Source: Microbacterium arborescens
Lineage (GTDB): Bacteria > Actinomycetota > Actinomycetes > Actinomycetales > Microbacteriaceae
Direction: 5' to 3'
Assembly (NCBI GenBank): GCA_003339645.1
Contig: QNUV01000041.1
Span: forward strand, 930,001 to 994,000
Length of the DNA stretch: 64,000 nucleotides
Part shown: positions 37,101 to 47,363 of the stretch, one piece after another
Layout of the letters: each line of letters opens with the position of its first letter
Position numbering within the stretch: position 1 is the stretch's first letter
Position numbers and translations under genes: made by a program
Notes under the pieces: model-generated
Databases searched by the model: none
Told to the model about the DNA's origin: nothing
Seen by the model: only the letters and a program-made list of their open reading frames with translations

Positions 37101-37120
37101 ATTCGAACATGCATTCGAAT
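37101..37120. promoter_or_regulatory. Candidate LexA (SOS) box overlapping the ATG of the DUF222-HNH gene
   Basis: A 20-base inverted repeat with perfect 7-base arms (ATTCGAA at 37101-37107, TTCGAAT at 37114-37120). Its core TCGAAC-ATGC-ATTCGA differs by one base from the actinobacterial SOS consensus TCGAAC-N4-GTTCGA. The spacer contains the first possible ATG (37109). Genes of the DUF222/13E12 type are known LexA targets in mycobacteria. Binding here is inferred. Confidence 0.7.
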
Positions 37121-38549
37121 CGCGGAGTCGTCAGCGGGATGGGCAGCGACGGTGACGTCGACGTCCTCGCTCAGCTGGTCGCGGATGCCGAGGGCATAGC
37201 GGATGCCGCACGAGCGGCACAGGTCCGGGAGGTTCGTCTCCTCGCTGCCGCCGGTCAGCTGGCTGAGTCCCAGGCCGCTGGGGCGTCGGAGAAGGTCAAG
37301 GCGCGAGAGATGGCGCTTCGCGGGATCGCGGCCGAGCTTGCCGGGGTGTTCGTGGCGACCGACCGAACCCTGCAGCGGCGGATCGATGAGGCACGAGATC
37401 TGGAGGAGAACTACCCGGTGACGATGGGGGCCTGGGAAGCCGGACGCATAGTCCGGGGGCACGTGCGGGTCATCCAGGAGGTCGGGGGCCTGGTACCCGC
37501 GGAGGAGCGGGCGGAGTTCGAACGCGTCGCGATCGAGAAGTGCGAGGGCGAGACATCCAACCGGGTGCGCGACGCGTTGCGGATGCTGGCCGAACGGATG
37601 CACCCGCGGACGTTCACCGAGCGGCACGAAGAAGCCGCGGCAGAGCGGTGCGTACGCGTGCAGGCCGGGGCCGACGGGATGTCAGATCTCATCGCGACAC
37701 TGCCGACCGTCATCGCCGACGGGATCGTGGATCGCCTGACCCGACAGGCGCGGGAGATCATCAACGCGCGAGAGCAAGCCGACACTGCGTGCCTCGGCGC
37801 CGGCGGGGTTGACATCGACGCACCGCGGGCGGGCGCCGAGGCGTCCGACGGAGGCGTCGGACGCGGGCGCTGACGCCCGTGACGATGCTGGCGCCGTCGA
37901 CGGGTCGTCGTTCGTCGACGATGCGCGAAGCATCGATCAGGTCCGCGCCGACGTGCTCAGTGACCTCCTCCTCGCCGGGATGCCCGCCCTCGACCCCACC
38001 GGCACCGGTGACGGCGACGGAACGCTCGGAGCGATCCGCGCGCACGTGCAGGTCGCCGTGTCCGCCCTCACACTGATGAGGCAAGACGATGGGCCCGCCG
38101 ATCTCGCCGGCCGCTCCCCCATCGACGCGAACACTGCACGCGAACTCGCCGGCAACGCCACCTCCTGGGACCGGTTGCTCACCCACCCGGTCACCGGAAC
38201 CGTCCTCGAATGCGACACCTACCGGCCCACGAGCGCGATGGTGCGACTGCTACGGGCCCGCGATCGGCACTGCCGGTTCCCCGGATGCCGACAACCCGCC
38301 ATCCGCTGCGAACTGGACCACACCATCGCCGCGTCCGACGGTGGGGCGACGCACGTGTGCAACCTCGCCAACCTCTGCAAGAGGCATCACGACGTCAAAC
38401 ACCACACCCGATGGCACGTCAGACAACTCCCGGGCGGGCGGCTCGTGTGGACCTCACCCACCGGGCGGGTCTACCGCGAAGACGCACCACCACCACTCGT
38501 CGCCTTCACGACTACAGACCCACCCGGACCGGGGCTCCCACCGTTCTGA
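37109..38549 (+). pseudogene. DUF222 / HNH endonuclease gene, frameshifted by a 13-bp tandem duplication
   Basis: The first frame (37109-37873) encodes the DUF222 helical domain (SEKVKAREMALRGIAAELAG, TDRTLQRRIDEARDL) and stops at 37871-37873. The second frame, up to 38549, encodes the rest, including a full HNH domain (CRFPGCRQPAIRCELDHTIAASDGG, then CNLANLCKRHHDVKHH). Two nearly identical 13-base units abut at 37838-37850 and 37851-37863. Deleting one joins both frames into about 475 residues, the family's usual length. ATG 37139 is an alternative start, since 37109 lies inside the LexA-type box. The family is thought to be an SOS-linked nuclease group of repetitive or mobile-like genes. 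Inactive as it stands unless frameshifting or repeat slippage restores it. Confidence 0.85.
37838..37863 (+). repeat. 13-bp tandem duplication causing the frameshift
   Basis: Unit 1 is GAGGCGTCCGACG (37838-37850); unit 2 is GAGGCGTCGGACG (37851-37863), identical but for one base. Thirteen is one more than a multiple of three, so a single extra copy shifts the frame. The single mismatch argues against a trivial base-calling error. Confidence 0.85.
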
Positions 38550-38755
38550 CGAGTTCGCCCTTCGGTTGGCGCTGGTCGTGGGTTCGGCGTGCACGGCCGC
38601 GGGTTCAGCCTGCGCTTACTCGTGTACTCGCGTACCCGGCTCGCCGCTTCGCCGGTCCCGGTCCCCGATTCAGCGCGCGCAGACCGACCCGACCCCGGCT
38701 GCCACGGTTCTGATGAATCCAGCGTTCGGTCGGCGCTGGTCGCCGGCTCAGCGCG
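38521..38755 (+). repeat. Degenerate direct repeat of the DUF222 3' end; gene-less stretch
   Basis: The last bases of the DUF222-HNH gene and the following DNA (about 38521-38589) recur about 165 bases later (about 38687-38755). By eye, 51 of 69 aligned positions match, including GTTCTGA at the stop codon and TTCGGT-GGCGCTGGTCG. The region 38550-38806 holds no gene I can support and looks like decayed duplicated DNA. Confidence 0.6.
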
Positions 38756-38806
38756 GCCGATTGGTGGCTCCGTGTCAGCGCCGCGCGCGGGCTGCGGGGT
38801 GCGGGA

Positions 38807-39469
38807 CTATGCGCCATCACCCCGCGACGCCTGCGCGCGCGGCCACGGTGCCCACCCGTCCGCAACCGCGCGGAGCACCTCCGAGGCGCGCGAGAGCCGC
38901 TCCACCGGAAAATCCTCCCCGCGCGACTGGCCGGATCGGCCGCCCTCGGGGAATCTGAACGCGTGCTCCACCGAAAGCTCGGCACCGGGCACGATGGCCT
39001 CGCGGAAGTTCCCCGTCACGACCGCGAAGACCTGCTCCTCGAGTTCGTCTGCGATAGACCGCCAATCCTCGTCGCATGCGTCGCACCCGCAATGCGGGTA
39101 GTGAGCGTCATGCAGCAGTCCCGAGTGCACCGAGAGTCCCGGATACGCATCGAACACGAAAGTCACCGATGCGCACCGCGGGTCGGCGGGACGCAGGCGC
39201 ACCGCGCGAAGTACAGCGAAGGAGCTCGGTCTGTTCAGATCCGAGGCAACGCCAATACCCTCCTCGACGTCGACCTCGAAGGTCTCGCGGAGGTACGAGA
39301 TGAGAGCGTCGGCGACAGCGTGCAGCGGCGCGAAGCGCTCCGGATGCGTGTCGACCGAATAGGTCTCTTCTGGAGGCGATCCCGGCCAGCGTCTGCCGTA
39401 CTCGATGACCGCGCCGTCGGCATCGCGGAACACCGGCGCGTCGACGGTCGGGCGCACGTAGCCGTTCAT
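38807..39469 (-). CDS. DUF6226-like hypothetical protein
   Basis: A 220-residue protein beginning MNGYVRPTVDAPVFRDADGAVIEYGRRW, an opening I associate with DUF6226 proteins of Microbacteriaceae; that family match is from memory. A CGCDACDEDW motif (three Cys) in the second half may bind metal. It has no signal or membrane span. ATG 39469 is preferred over GTG 39487 because GAGGA lies seven bases before it. It is divergent from rmuC and next to the decayed DUF222 tail. Function unknown. Confidence 0.7.
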   Translation of the reverse strand: MNGYVRPTVDAPVFRDADGAVIEYGRRWPGSPPEETYSVDTHPERFAPLHAVADALISYLRETFEVDVEEGIGVASDLNRPSSFAVLRAVRLRPADPRCASVTFVFDAYPGLSVHSGLLHDAHYPHCGCDACDEDWRSIADELEEQVFAVVTGNFREAIVPGAELSVEHAFRFPEGGRSGQSRGEDFPVERLSRASEVLRAVADGWAPWPRAQASRGDGA

Positions 39470-39567
39470 ACCAACATCCTCGCTCACCGGGGCGCTTCCG
39501 GCACGCGCGCGCCGCGCCGCGCAACCCGCCTCCGGGCGATGTCGGAGGCACCCGGCATCCTGGACAC

Positions 39568-40815
39568 ATGGACGCCGCTCTCGTCTTCATCCTCATCGTC
39601 GTCGCCGCGATCGCCGCCGCGGGTGGCTGGTTCGCGGGTTCCGCGCGAGCCTCACGCGCGGGATCAGCCGACCGCGCTCGGCTCGAAGCGCGCGCGGCGG
39701 TGGCCGAGGCCGAGCGCGACGCCCACGCCGAGCAACTGGAACGACAGCGCGAGCTGCAGCGCGAGCTCGGCACGCAGGCTCGGCTCGATCAGGCCGCTCG
39801 CGACGAACGCGAACGCCGCGAGCAGGCCGTGCTGCGTGCGCTTGCCCCGGTCCAGGAGTCGCTCCAGGCGATGCAGGCCAAGGTGGAACTCCTCGAGCGT
39901 GAACGCAGCGAGCAGTTCGGCTCGGTCGCAGAGCAGCTGCGGCTCGGGCGCGAGACCGACGAGGCGCTCCGATCGACGACGGAATCGCTCGCCGGCGCCC
40001 TGCGGTCGAGCGCCGCACGCGGCGTCTGGGGTGAGACGCAGCTGCGACGCATCGTCGAGTCCGCCGGGCTCACGCGCTACGTCGACTTCGAACTGCAGTC
40101 CAGCATCTCCTCCGACAGCGGAGCCGGACGCCCCGACCTGGTCGTGCGCCTCCCCGGCGACAAGGCGCTCGCGGTCGACGCGAAGGTGCCGCTCGACTCC
40201 TACCTCGAGGCGAGCGCGATCCCCGTCACCGCCCAGGGTGAGGAGGCCCGGCGTCGCAAGACGCTGCTGACGGCGCACGTCAAAGCGGTCCGCGCCCACG
40301 TCGATGCTCTCGCGAAGAAGGCCTACTGGCAGGGTCTCAGCTCGAGTCCCGAGTTCGTGGTCTGCTTCATCCCCAGCGAATCGCTCCTCGCCGCCGCTCT
40401 GGACGAAGACCCGGCGCTGCTCGACTACGCGTTCAGCCGGCGCGTCGCCCTCGCCTCGCCGGTGAACCTGTGGGCTGTGCTCAAGACGGTGGCGTACACG
40501 TGGACTCAGCAGGACGTCTCCGACGAGGCCCGGCGCCTGTTCGACCTCGGCAACGAGCTGTACCAGCGGCTCGGCGGCCTCGCGTCACACGCGAACGACC
40601 TGCGGCGAGCAATCGAGCGAACGGTCGAGTCCTACAACAAGTTCGTGGGCACACTCGAGAGCAGGGTGCTCGTGACGGCGCGGAAGTTCCCGGGAATCGA
40701 CGAGACACGGCTCGAGGCGACGAGTGCGCCGAGTCCGATCGAGGCATCGACGAGGATGACGACAGCCCCCGAGCTGCTCAGCGCGGACGTCGGGGAGCTT
40801 CGTGAGCGGCTGTGA
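39568..40815 (+). CDS. rmuC: DNA recombination protein RmuC
   Basis: RmuC-family protein of 415 residues. One N-terminal membrane span (residues 3-22) is followed by a long Glu/Arg/Gln-rich coiled coil (about 35-140). A nuclease-like domain follows with GVWGETQLRRIVESAGLTRYVDFELQ, GRPDLVVRLPGDKALAVDAKVPLDSY (restriction-enzyme-like core, Asp and Asp-x-Lys) and the conserved FVVCFIPSESLLAAAL. The family limits recombination at inverted repeats and counters some foreign DNA; the biochemical role is not fully settled. The start ATG is well placed and no other gene shares its strand immediately after. Confidence 0.93.
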   Translation: MDAALVFILIVVAAIAAAGGWFAGSARASRAGSADRARLEARAAVAEAERDAHAEQLERQRELQRELGTQARLDQAARDERERREQAVLRALAPVQESLQAMQAKVELLERERSEQFGSVAEQLRLGRETDEALRSTTESLAGALRSSAARGVWGETQLRRIVESAGLTRYVDFELQSSISSDSGAGRPDLVVRLPGDKALAVDAKVPLDSYLEASAIPVTAQGEEARRRKTLLTAHVKAVRAHVDALAKKAYWQGLSSSPEFVVCFIPSESLLAAALDEDPALLDYAFSRRVALASPVNLWAVLKTVAYTWTQQDVSDEARRLFDLGNELYQRLGGLASHANDLRRAIERTVESYNKFVGTLESRVLVTARKFPGIDETRLEATSAPSPIEASTRMTTAPELLSADVGELRERL

Positions 40816-40853
40816 CGCCGCCGTAGAGGGTGTGAAAGAGCGGGGCTCGCGGG

Positions 40854-41042
40854 TCAGGCCGGGAACATGTTGACGAGGCCGACGACGGCGACCGAGACCG
40901 CGACGAAAGCGCCGATCATCCACCAGGCGCTCATCTGGTGCCCCTCCGGGTGGCGCCGGCGCAGCAGAACGTCCGGACGTCGCGCGGGGTCGATCGTCAC
41001 CGCGACCTGACCGGTCGGCGGGTTGTTTGCTGTCATCGACAT
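40854..41042 (-). CDS. Small single-span membrane protein (62 aa)
   Basis: A predicted 62-residue protein: a hydrophilic basic N-terminal part (VAVTIDPARRPDVLLRRRHPEGHQ) and one C-terminal hydrophobic segment (about residues 40-58, WWMIGAFVAVSVAVVGLVNM). ATG 41042 follows GGGAG by four bases; ATG 41036 is the alternative. The basic stretch before the span suggests that the N terminus is inside. I cannot name a family. It is convergent with rmuC and on the same strand as glpX, which ends 125 bases upstream. Confidence 0.55.
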   Translation of the reverse strand: MSMTANNPPTGQVAVTIDPARRPDVLLRRRHPEGHQMSAWWMIGAFVAVSVAVVGLVNMFPA

Positions 41043-41167
41043 GGTTCTCCCGGGTGCTGACATGAGGGTGGTCATCGCCGTTGATACCGCTGCCCATTGT
41101 GACAGAGCCTCGCTGAGAGCATCAGTGGTTGACACGCAGTCGTGTCGTGATAGTTACCCGCCCCGCG

Positions 41168-42157
41168 TCAGAGCCACTTCGAGGTGAGATGCTCCGAGGT
41201 GATCCGGCGCAGCGTCCCCGAAGCGCCGCGCAGCACGACGCTCTCGGTGTAGACGTAATCGCCCTCCCGCCGAACACCCCCGACGAGCTCACCGTTGGTC
41301 ACGCCCGTCGCGACGAAGATCGTGTTCTTGCCCCGCACCAGGTCGTCCGCTTCATACACATGGCCGTCGAGGCTGAGCCCCGCGTCGATGCCACGCTGCT
41401 TCTCGTCGTCGTCGCGGGCCCAGAGCCGCCCCTGGATGTGGCCGCCGAGGGCCTTGATCGCGCATGCCGTGACGATGCCCTCCGGGCTGCCCCCGATGCC
41501 CACGCACATGTCGGTGCGCGCGTTGTGCCGCGCCGCGTTGATCCCGCCCGCGACGTCACCATCGCTCATGAGTCGCGTACCCGCGCCGGCATCTCGGATC
41601 TGCTGGATCAGCTGCGCGTGACGCGGGCGATTGAGGACCGAGACCACCAGCTCATCGACCGGCTTTCCGAGAGCTTTCGCGAGTCGCCGGATGTTCTCGG
41701 CGATCGGCAGCCGGATGTCGACGACGCCGACACCCGCCGGGCCGGTGACGAGCTTGTCCATGTAGAACACCGACGAGGCATCGAGCATCGCGCCCCGGTC
41801 GGCCACCGCGATGACGGAGAGCGCGTTGTTCCGTCCCTCCGCGGTGAGAGTGGTCCCGTCGATCGGGTCGACGGCGATGTCGGCCTGCGGTCCGCGACCC
41901 GTGCCGACCTTCTCGCCGTTGAACAGCATGGGAGCGGCATCCTTCTCGCCCTCACCTATGACGATCACGCCGTCGAAGTTCACGGTGGTGAGGAACGCGC
42001 GCATCGCATCGACCGCCGCCCCATCGGCGAGCTCCTTCTGCCCGCGGCCGATGAACGGCACCGAACGGATCGCCGCCGCCTCGGTCGCGCGCACGAGCTC
42101 GAGCGCGAGGTTTCGATCGGGATGCAGCGGACTCATGTCGGCGGTCAAACTCACCAT
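41168..42157 (-). CDS. glpX: Class II fructose-1,6-bisphosphatase
   Basis: GlpX-type phosphatase of about 329 residues, hydrolysing fructose 1,6-bisphosphate in gluconeogenesis. Metal-binding and substrate motifs are visible: VIGEGEKDAAPMLFNGEKVG, the DPIDGTTLTAEGRNNALSV signature, IRDAGAGTRLMSDGDVAGGI and GIGGSPEGIVTACAIKALGG. The start is uncertain; ATG 42157 is shown, with 42169 and 42136 as alternatives, none having a strong ribosome site. It lies divergent from the class II aldolase gene, the enzyme acting on the same bisphosphate, so the two probably share a control region at 42158-42368. Confidence 0.96.
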   Translation of the reverse strand: MVSLTADMSPLHPDRNLALELVRATEAAAIRSVPFIGRGQKELADGAAVDAMRAFLTTVNFDGVIVIGEGEKDAAPMLFNGEKVGTGRGPQADIAVDPIDGTTLTAEGRNNALSVIAVADRGAMLDASSVFYMDKLVTGPAGVGVVDIRLPIAENIRRLAKALGKPVDELVVSVLNRPRHAQLIQQIRDAGAGTRLMSDGDVAGGINAARHNARTDMCVGIGGSPEGIVTACAIKALGGHIQGRLWARDDDEKQRGIDAGLSLDGHVYEADDLVRGKNTIFVATGVTNGELVGGVRREGDYVYTESVVLRGASGTLRRITSEHLTSKWL

Positions 42158-42368
42158 GGGGCACAGCATAGGTCGGCCACTGCGTGACGACGGCTCGTTT
42201 TCATCCGTGCCGCGACGAAGGAATCGGGATTCTTAACAGATCGGTAGGCCGAGCCGTCTGGCGCGCGCTCCGCAAACACGGCGCATCGTTTCTCCGGCCG
42301 CGCCGCGGACGGCGACAGCCGCCTTCGATAAAGTGGGCTCGGTAACACCGCCGATCTGAGGAGCTTTC

Positions 42369-43397
<1,029 letters not shown>

Positions 43398-43413
43398 CGG
43401 CTCCACCACACGC

Positions 43414-43449
43414 AACGGCGCCCCGCGGATTCGTCCGCGGGGCGCCGTT
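43414..43449 (+). terminator. Strong hairpin terminator after fba
   Basis: A perfect 16-bp inverted repeat (43414-43429 with 43434-43449) closed by a TTCG loop, 17 bases after the aldolase stop and followed by TTC-rich sequence. Its position also suits termination of the convergent DUF6264 gene. Confidence 0.88.
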
Positions 43450-43469
43450 CCGTCGTTCTGGGGCGTGCG

Positions 43470-44051
43470 TCAGCGTCCGGTCGAGAACCCGTCGATCACG
43501 CCCGGGTCCGACAGCAGCGGAGCCGCCAGCAGCAGGCTCACGATGACGAAGGTGACGATCGCGCCGACGAGCGGGATCCACCATGACAGCCGGCGCAGCG
43601 ACAGCGACCACCACGACAGCGCCGCCGTCAGCAGCCACCCGGCTCCGTAGACGACAGCGGCCGCGATGCCCCAGGCTCGCCCGCCCGCGGGGTCGGCGAG
43701 CGTCCCCTCGATGCCCGCCATGTCCATCCACGTCTGCGCGAAGCCCGTGAAGTCGACCAGCTGCGGGATGGCGCCGAGCACCGTCACCAGGCCGTAAGCG
43801 AGCAGGGCCACCGTGATGATGCGGTCGGCGAGCCGCGTGGGGCGCGCGGCCGACGTGGTCGGCCGCGGCGAGGGAAGCTGCTGTCGCGCGGACTCGTGCG
43901 GGCGGGATGCCGCTGAGCGGGCCGGCACCTGCGCCGTCTCGACCACATCGGGGTGCGGTGCTTCTCCGCCCAGTGCCGCGATGCGGGCGCGCTGCTCCTC
44001 GGGGGTGGCGTACTCGCCGTACTGCGGGCGCGGACGTTCCTGCTCGCTCAT
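43470..44051 (-). CDS. DUF6264 family membrane protein
   Basis: A 193-residue Microbacteriaceae protein that I recall as DUF6264. The opening [29 protein letters not shown] and a Pro/Ser/Arg-rich cytoplasmic stretch lead to about four membrane segments from residue 75 on. The last spans read [24 protein letters not shown]. Function unknown. Its ATG overlaps the ispH stop as ATGA, so it is co-transcribed with ispH. Confidence 0.75.
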   Translation of the reverse strand: MSEQERPRPQYGEYATPEEQRARIAALGGEAPHPDVVETAQVPARSAASRPHESARQQLPSPRPTTSAARPTRLADRIITVALLAYGLVTVLGAIPQLVDFTGFAQTWMDMAGIEGTLADPAGGRAWGIAAAVVYGAGWLLTAALSWWSLSLRRLSWWIPLVGAIVTFVIVSLLLAAPLLSDPGVIDGFSTGR

Positions 44052-45109
44052 GACCGGCCCCGTCCGCCGCGTGCGCGGGCGTCCTCCGTGCCGGCTGCAT
44101 CCGTCCGCAGTTCCTTAGGCAATGAGAACATCAGGTCTTCCTCCGCGGTGCGGACCTCGTCGACGTCGGCGTACCCGGCGTCCGCGAGGCTCGCGAGCAC
44201 CTGCTGCACGAGCACCTCGGGCACCGACGCGCCGCTCGTGACCCCGACCGTGCGGACGCCGTCGAGCCACTCCTGGCGGATCTCGTCGGCGTAGTCGACG
44301 CGGTACGCGGCACGAGCGCCGTATTCGAGCGCGACCTCCACGAGCCGCACACTGTTGGAGGAGTTCGCCGACCCCACGACGATCACGAGGTCGGTCTCGG
44401 CCGCGATCTTCTTGATCGCGACCTGCCGGTTCTGGGTCGCGTAGCAGATGTCGTCCGACGGCGGATCCTGCAGCTCGGGGAACCGGACGCGCAGGCGCCG
44501 AACGGTCTCCATCGTCTCGTCGACCGACAGCGTCGTCTGCGACAGCCACACGACCCGCGACGGATCGCGCACCTCGACGGTGTCGGCGTGCTCGGGCGAC
44601 GTCACGATCGTGATGTGCTCGGGCGCCTCGCCCGCGGTCCCCTCGACCTCCTCATGCCCCTCATGGCCGATCAGCAGGATCTCGCGGTCGTCGCGCGCGA
44701 ACCGCACGGCCTCACGATGCACCTTGGTCACCAGCGGGCACGTCGCGTCGATCGCCTGGAGGCTCCGCTCGGAGGCCGCCGAGACGACGGCGGGCGACAC
44801 GCCGTGAGCACTGAAGACGACGTGGGCCCCCTCCGGCACGGCGTCGACCTCGTCGACGAAGACCGCTCCCCGCTCCTCGAGCTCGCGCACGACATGGATG
44901 TTGTGCACGATCTGCTTGCGCACGTAGACGGGAGCGCCGAAGCGCTCGAGCGCCTTCTCGACGGCGACGACGGCACGGTCCACCCCGGCGCAGTAGCCGC
45001 GCGGGGCCGCGAGGAGCACCCGCTTGGCGACGCCCACAGGGATATCCTGGAGACGGCCGTGACGCCCCGGCACGCGGGGGACGGGCAGCCGGACGGCGGG
45101 AGTGCTCAC
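44048..45109 (-). CDS. ispH: 4-hydroxy-3-methylbut-2-enyl diphosphate reductase
   Basis: IspH/LytB, the last enzyme of the non-mevalonate isoprenoid pathway, about 353 residues. It makes isopentenyl and dimethylallyl diphosphate using a [4Fe-4S] cluster. The three cluster cysteines are in [24 protein letters not shown] and [12 protein letters not shown]; the catalytic Glu lies in the AxxxxVE-type [12 protein letters not shown] segment and the usual [10 protein letters not shown] is present. GTG 45109 is a tentative start because its ribosome site (GAGGA) directly abuts it. Divergent from xseA with a 58-base gap. Confidence 0.96.
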   Translation of the reverse strand: MSTPAVRLPVPRVPGRHGRLQDIPVGVAKRVLLAAPRGYCAGVDRAVVAVEKALERFGAPVYVRKQIVHNIHVVRELEERGAVFVDEVDAVPEGAHVVFSAHGVSPAVVSAASERSLQAIDATCPLVTKVHREAVRFARDDREILLIGHEGHEEVEGTAGEAPEHITIVTSPEHADTVEVRDPSRVVWLSQTTLSVDETMETVRRLRVRFPELQDPPSDDICYATQNRQVAIKKIAAETDLVIVVGSANSSNSVRLVEVALEYGARAAYRVDYADEIRQEWLDGVRTVGVTSGASVPEVLVQQVLASLADAGYADVDEVRTAEEDLMFSLPKELRTDAAGTEDARARGGRGRS

Positions 45110-45167
45110 TCCTCGATTCTACGAGGCGCATCCTGTCGGCCGCTCGGAACCGGCCGTGAGGAGCCCC

Positions 45168-46478
45168 ATGCCGTCGTTCGAGACCGCGCCCGATCAGACG
45201 CCGCCGCCGGATGCCGTCCACCCCCGCGACTCCTCACCGCAGACGCCGACCTCGATCTCGCGGCTCAACGAGACCATCCGCGACTTCGTGCAGCGATGGA
45301 ACGCCGTGTGGGTCGAGGGCGAGATCACGTCGTGGAACCTCCGCGGCGGTCATGTCTTCGGCCGTTTGAAGGATGCCGAGGCGGATGCCGCGCTGTCGTT
45401 CCGCCTCTGGTCGAGCACGCTGCAGCGGCTCGGCTCGAGCCCCCAGGTCGGCGATCGCGTCGTCGCCTGCGTCAAGAGCGACTACTTCGTGAAGTCCGGC
45501 GACTTCTCCTTCACCGTGTCGGCCATGCGCCCGACCGGCCTCGGCGATCAGCTCGTCCAGCTCGAGCGTCTGCGCGCGAAGCTGCGGGCGGAGGGGCTGT
45601 TCGACCCTTCGCGCAAGAAGACCCTGCCGTTCCTCCCCCACACGATCGGACTGATCACGGGTGAGCGCAGCGACGCCGAGCGCGACGTGCACCGCAACGC
45701 CGAGCTGCGCTGGCCCCATGTCTCCTTCCGCACCGTCCACGCGGCGGTGCAGGGCGACCGGTGCGTGCCCGAGACCATCGCGGCGCTGCGCACCCTCGAC
45801 GCCGACCCCGAAGTCGACGTGATCGTCATCGCGCGCGGCGGCGGCGACCCGCAGACGCTCCTCGGCTTCAGCGACGAGCGGCTGCTGCGCGCCGTGGCCG
45901 CGGCGACCACCCCCGTGGTCTCGGCGATCGGACACGAGAACGACCATCCGCTCCTCGACGACGTCGCCGATCTTCGCGCCTCGACGCCGACGGACGCCGC
46001 CAAGCGGGTCGTGCCCGACGTCGCGGAGCAGCGCGCGCTCGTCGAGCAGCTGCGCAGCCGCGCCCGCACGCGACTGACCCAGCGCGTCTCGCACGATCTC
46101 GCGCAGCTCGAGCAGCTGCGATCGCGGCCGGTGCTGCGCAATCCGGAATCGCTCATGACGACCCGTGCGCACGAACTCCACGTCCTCACGGCGCGCGGTC
46201 GCGACGTCGTGACGCGCCGCATGGACGCCGCGGGACACGAGGTGTCCCGTCTCCGCGCGACTCTGCGCGCGCTCTCCCCGGGAGCGACCCTCGACCGCGG
46301 CTACGCGATCGCCCATCTCGACGAGGGAGTCATCATCCGCGACGCGGCGCAGGCCCCGGCGGGCGCGCACGTCACCGTCACCGTCGGTCGCGGCGCTTTC
46401 GCGGCGCGGTCCGAGGGCGTCGTCGACGATGGGGCCGCGCCAGCGGAGGCGGCGGGCTCACCGGCGGACCCGTCCTAG
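45168..46478 (+). CDS. xseA: Exodeoxyribonuclease VII large subunit
   Basis: XseA, 436 residues, degrades single-stranded DNA from both ends in complex with XseB. The N-terminal OB fold ([22 protein letters not shown]) is followed by the catalytic domain with [34 protein letters not shown] and [27 protein letters not shown] long helical region then ends in [16 protein letters not shown] 45168 follows GAGGAG by four bases. The first of the xseA-xseB pair. Confidence 0.96.
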   Translation: MPSFETAPDQTPPPDAVHPRDSSPQTPTSISRLNETIRDFVQRWNAVWVEGEITSWNLRGGHVFGRLKDAEADAALSFRLWSSTLQRLGSSPQVGDRVVACVKSDYFVKSGDFSFTVSAMRPTGLGDQLVQLERLRAKLRAEGLFDPSRKKTLPFLPHTIGLITGERSDAERDVHRNAELRWPHVSFRTVHAAVQGDRCVPETIAALRTLDADPEVDVIVIARGGGDPQTLLGFSDERLLRAVAAATTPVVSAIGHENDHPLLDDVADLRASTPTDAAKRVVPDVAEQRALVEQLRSRARTRLTQRVSHDLAQLEQLRSRPVLRNPESLMTTRAHELHVLTARGRDVVTRRMDAAGHEVSRLRATLRALSPGATLDRGYAIAHLDEGVIIRDAAQAPAGAHVTVTVGRGAFAARSEGVVDDGAAPAEAAGSPADPS

Positions 46479-46479
46479 A

Positions 46480-46722
46480 ATGGCTGACATGACTCCGCCG
46501 GCCGAAGGGCTCTCCGCCGACGTCGAGACCCTCAGCTTCGAACAGGCGCGCGACGAGCTGGTCCGCGTCGTGGCCGAGCTCGAACAGGGGGCGCCGACCC
46601 TCGAGCAGTCGCTCGCCCTGTGGACGCGCGGCGAGCAGCTCGCAGCTCGGTGCGAGGAATGGCTGCTCGGCGCCAAACGCCGGCTCGACGAAGCGCGCGC
46701 CACGCGCGCGGACGACGCGTGA
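46480..46722 (+). CDS. xseB: Exodeoxyribonuclease VII small subunit
   Basis: XseB, 80 residues, the small subunit that binds in several copies to XseA. Family sequence is plain: [45 protein letters not shown]. It starts one base after the xseA stop; ATG 46489 is an alternative start. It ends overlapping the next gene (TGATG). Confidence 0.94.
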   Translation: MADMTPPAEGLSADVETLSFEQARDELVRVVAELEQGAPTLEQSLALWTRGEQLAARCEEWLLGAKRRLDEARATRADDA

Positions 46723-47363
46723 TGGCCAAGGGGCCTCGCGTCGTCGCCGAGCTGGGACGGCCCGAGACACCCGACGAGACAGCGGCGCGGAAGGCCGCGT
46801 CGTCACAGGTCTACCGCTCGAGCCAGAACGTCCGGAACCTGCTCGCGGCGCTCATCGTCACGGTCGCCGTCGTGGCGGTGATCGTCTTCGCGGTGCCGCG
46901 CGGCTCGGTCCCCGAGCAGCCCGGCATCGACGTCGCTGCGGTCGCGGCCGACGTCGGCTCGGGCATCGGCCGCGAGCTCGTGGCTCCCGAGGTCCCCGAG
47001 TCGTGGCGCGTGAACAAGGCGGAGCTCGCCGGCGACGACGTCCAGACCTGGGAGATCGTCTACGCGCCCGCCAGCGGGTACGTCAACGTGCAGCAGGCGT
47101 TCGACGCCGACGCCGGCTGGGCATCGCGGCAGATCAGCGGCGCGCGCACGACCTCGACCGAGACCATCGACGGTGTGTCGTGGGAGGTCTTCGAGATCCC
47201 CGACCCTGCGCGCGCCGGGAATATCTCCTACGCCCTGACGACGCAGGCGGGAGCCGACACCATCCTCGTCTACGGCGGCGGGGCCATCGACGCCGAGACC
47301 GTCCGCACCGCTGCGCGCGGCCTCGCGACCCAGATCGTCGAACTGCAGGAGGAGACACCATGA
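46722..47363 (+). CDS. DUF4245 domain-containing membrane protein
   Basis: A 213-residue actinobacterial protein of the DUF4245 family. A cytoplasmic N terminus of about 45 residues is followed by one membrane span ([19 protein letters not shown]). The extracytoplasmic domain has [25 protein letters not shown] and [20 protein letters not shown]. Function is unknown; the family is often found beside xseAB and fumC. It overlaps xseB by three bases (TGATG), and the carbonic anhydrase start overlaps its stop (ATGA). Confidence 0.85.
   Translation: MAKGPRVVAELGRPETPDETAARKAASSQVYRSSQNVRNLLAALIVTVAVVAVIVFAVPRGSVPEQPGIDVAAVAADVGSGIGRELVAPEVPESWRVNKAELAGDDVQTWEIVYAPASGYVNVQQAFDADAGWASRQISGARTTSTETIDGVSWEVFEIPDPARAGNISYALTTQAGADTILVYGGGAIDAETVRTAARGLATQIVELQEETP

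Noticed and set aside
38550-38806. Possible extra coding frames after the DUF222-HNH gene
   Set aside because: Overlapping frames with no ribosome site or recognisable motif; the stretch is better explained as decayed repeat DNA.
41128-41155. Perfect TTGACA reading into the antisense strand of glpX
   Set aside because: The matching -10 at proper spacing (TAGTTA) is poor and no gene follows on the plus strand; not enough for an antisense promoter call.
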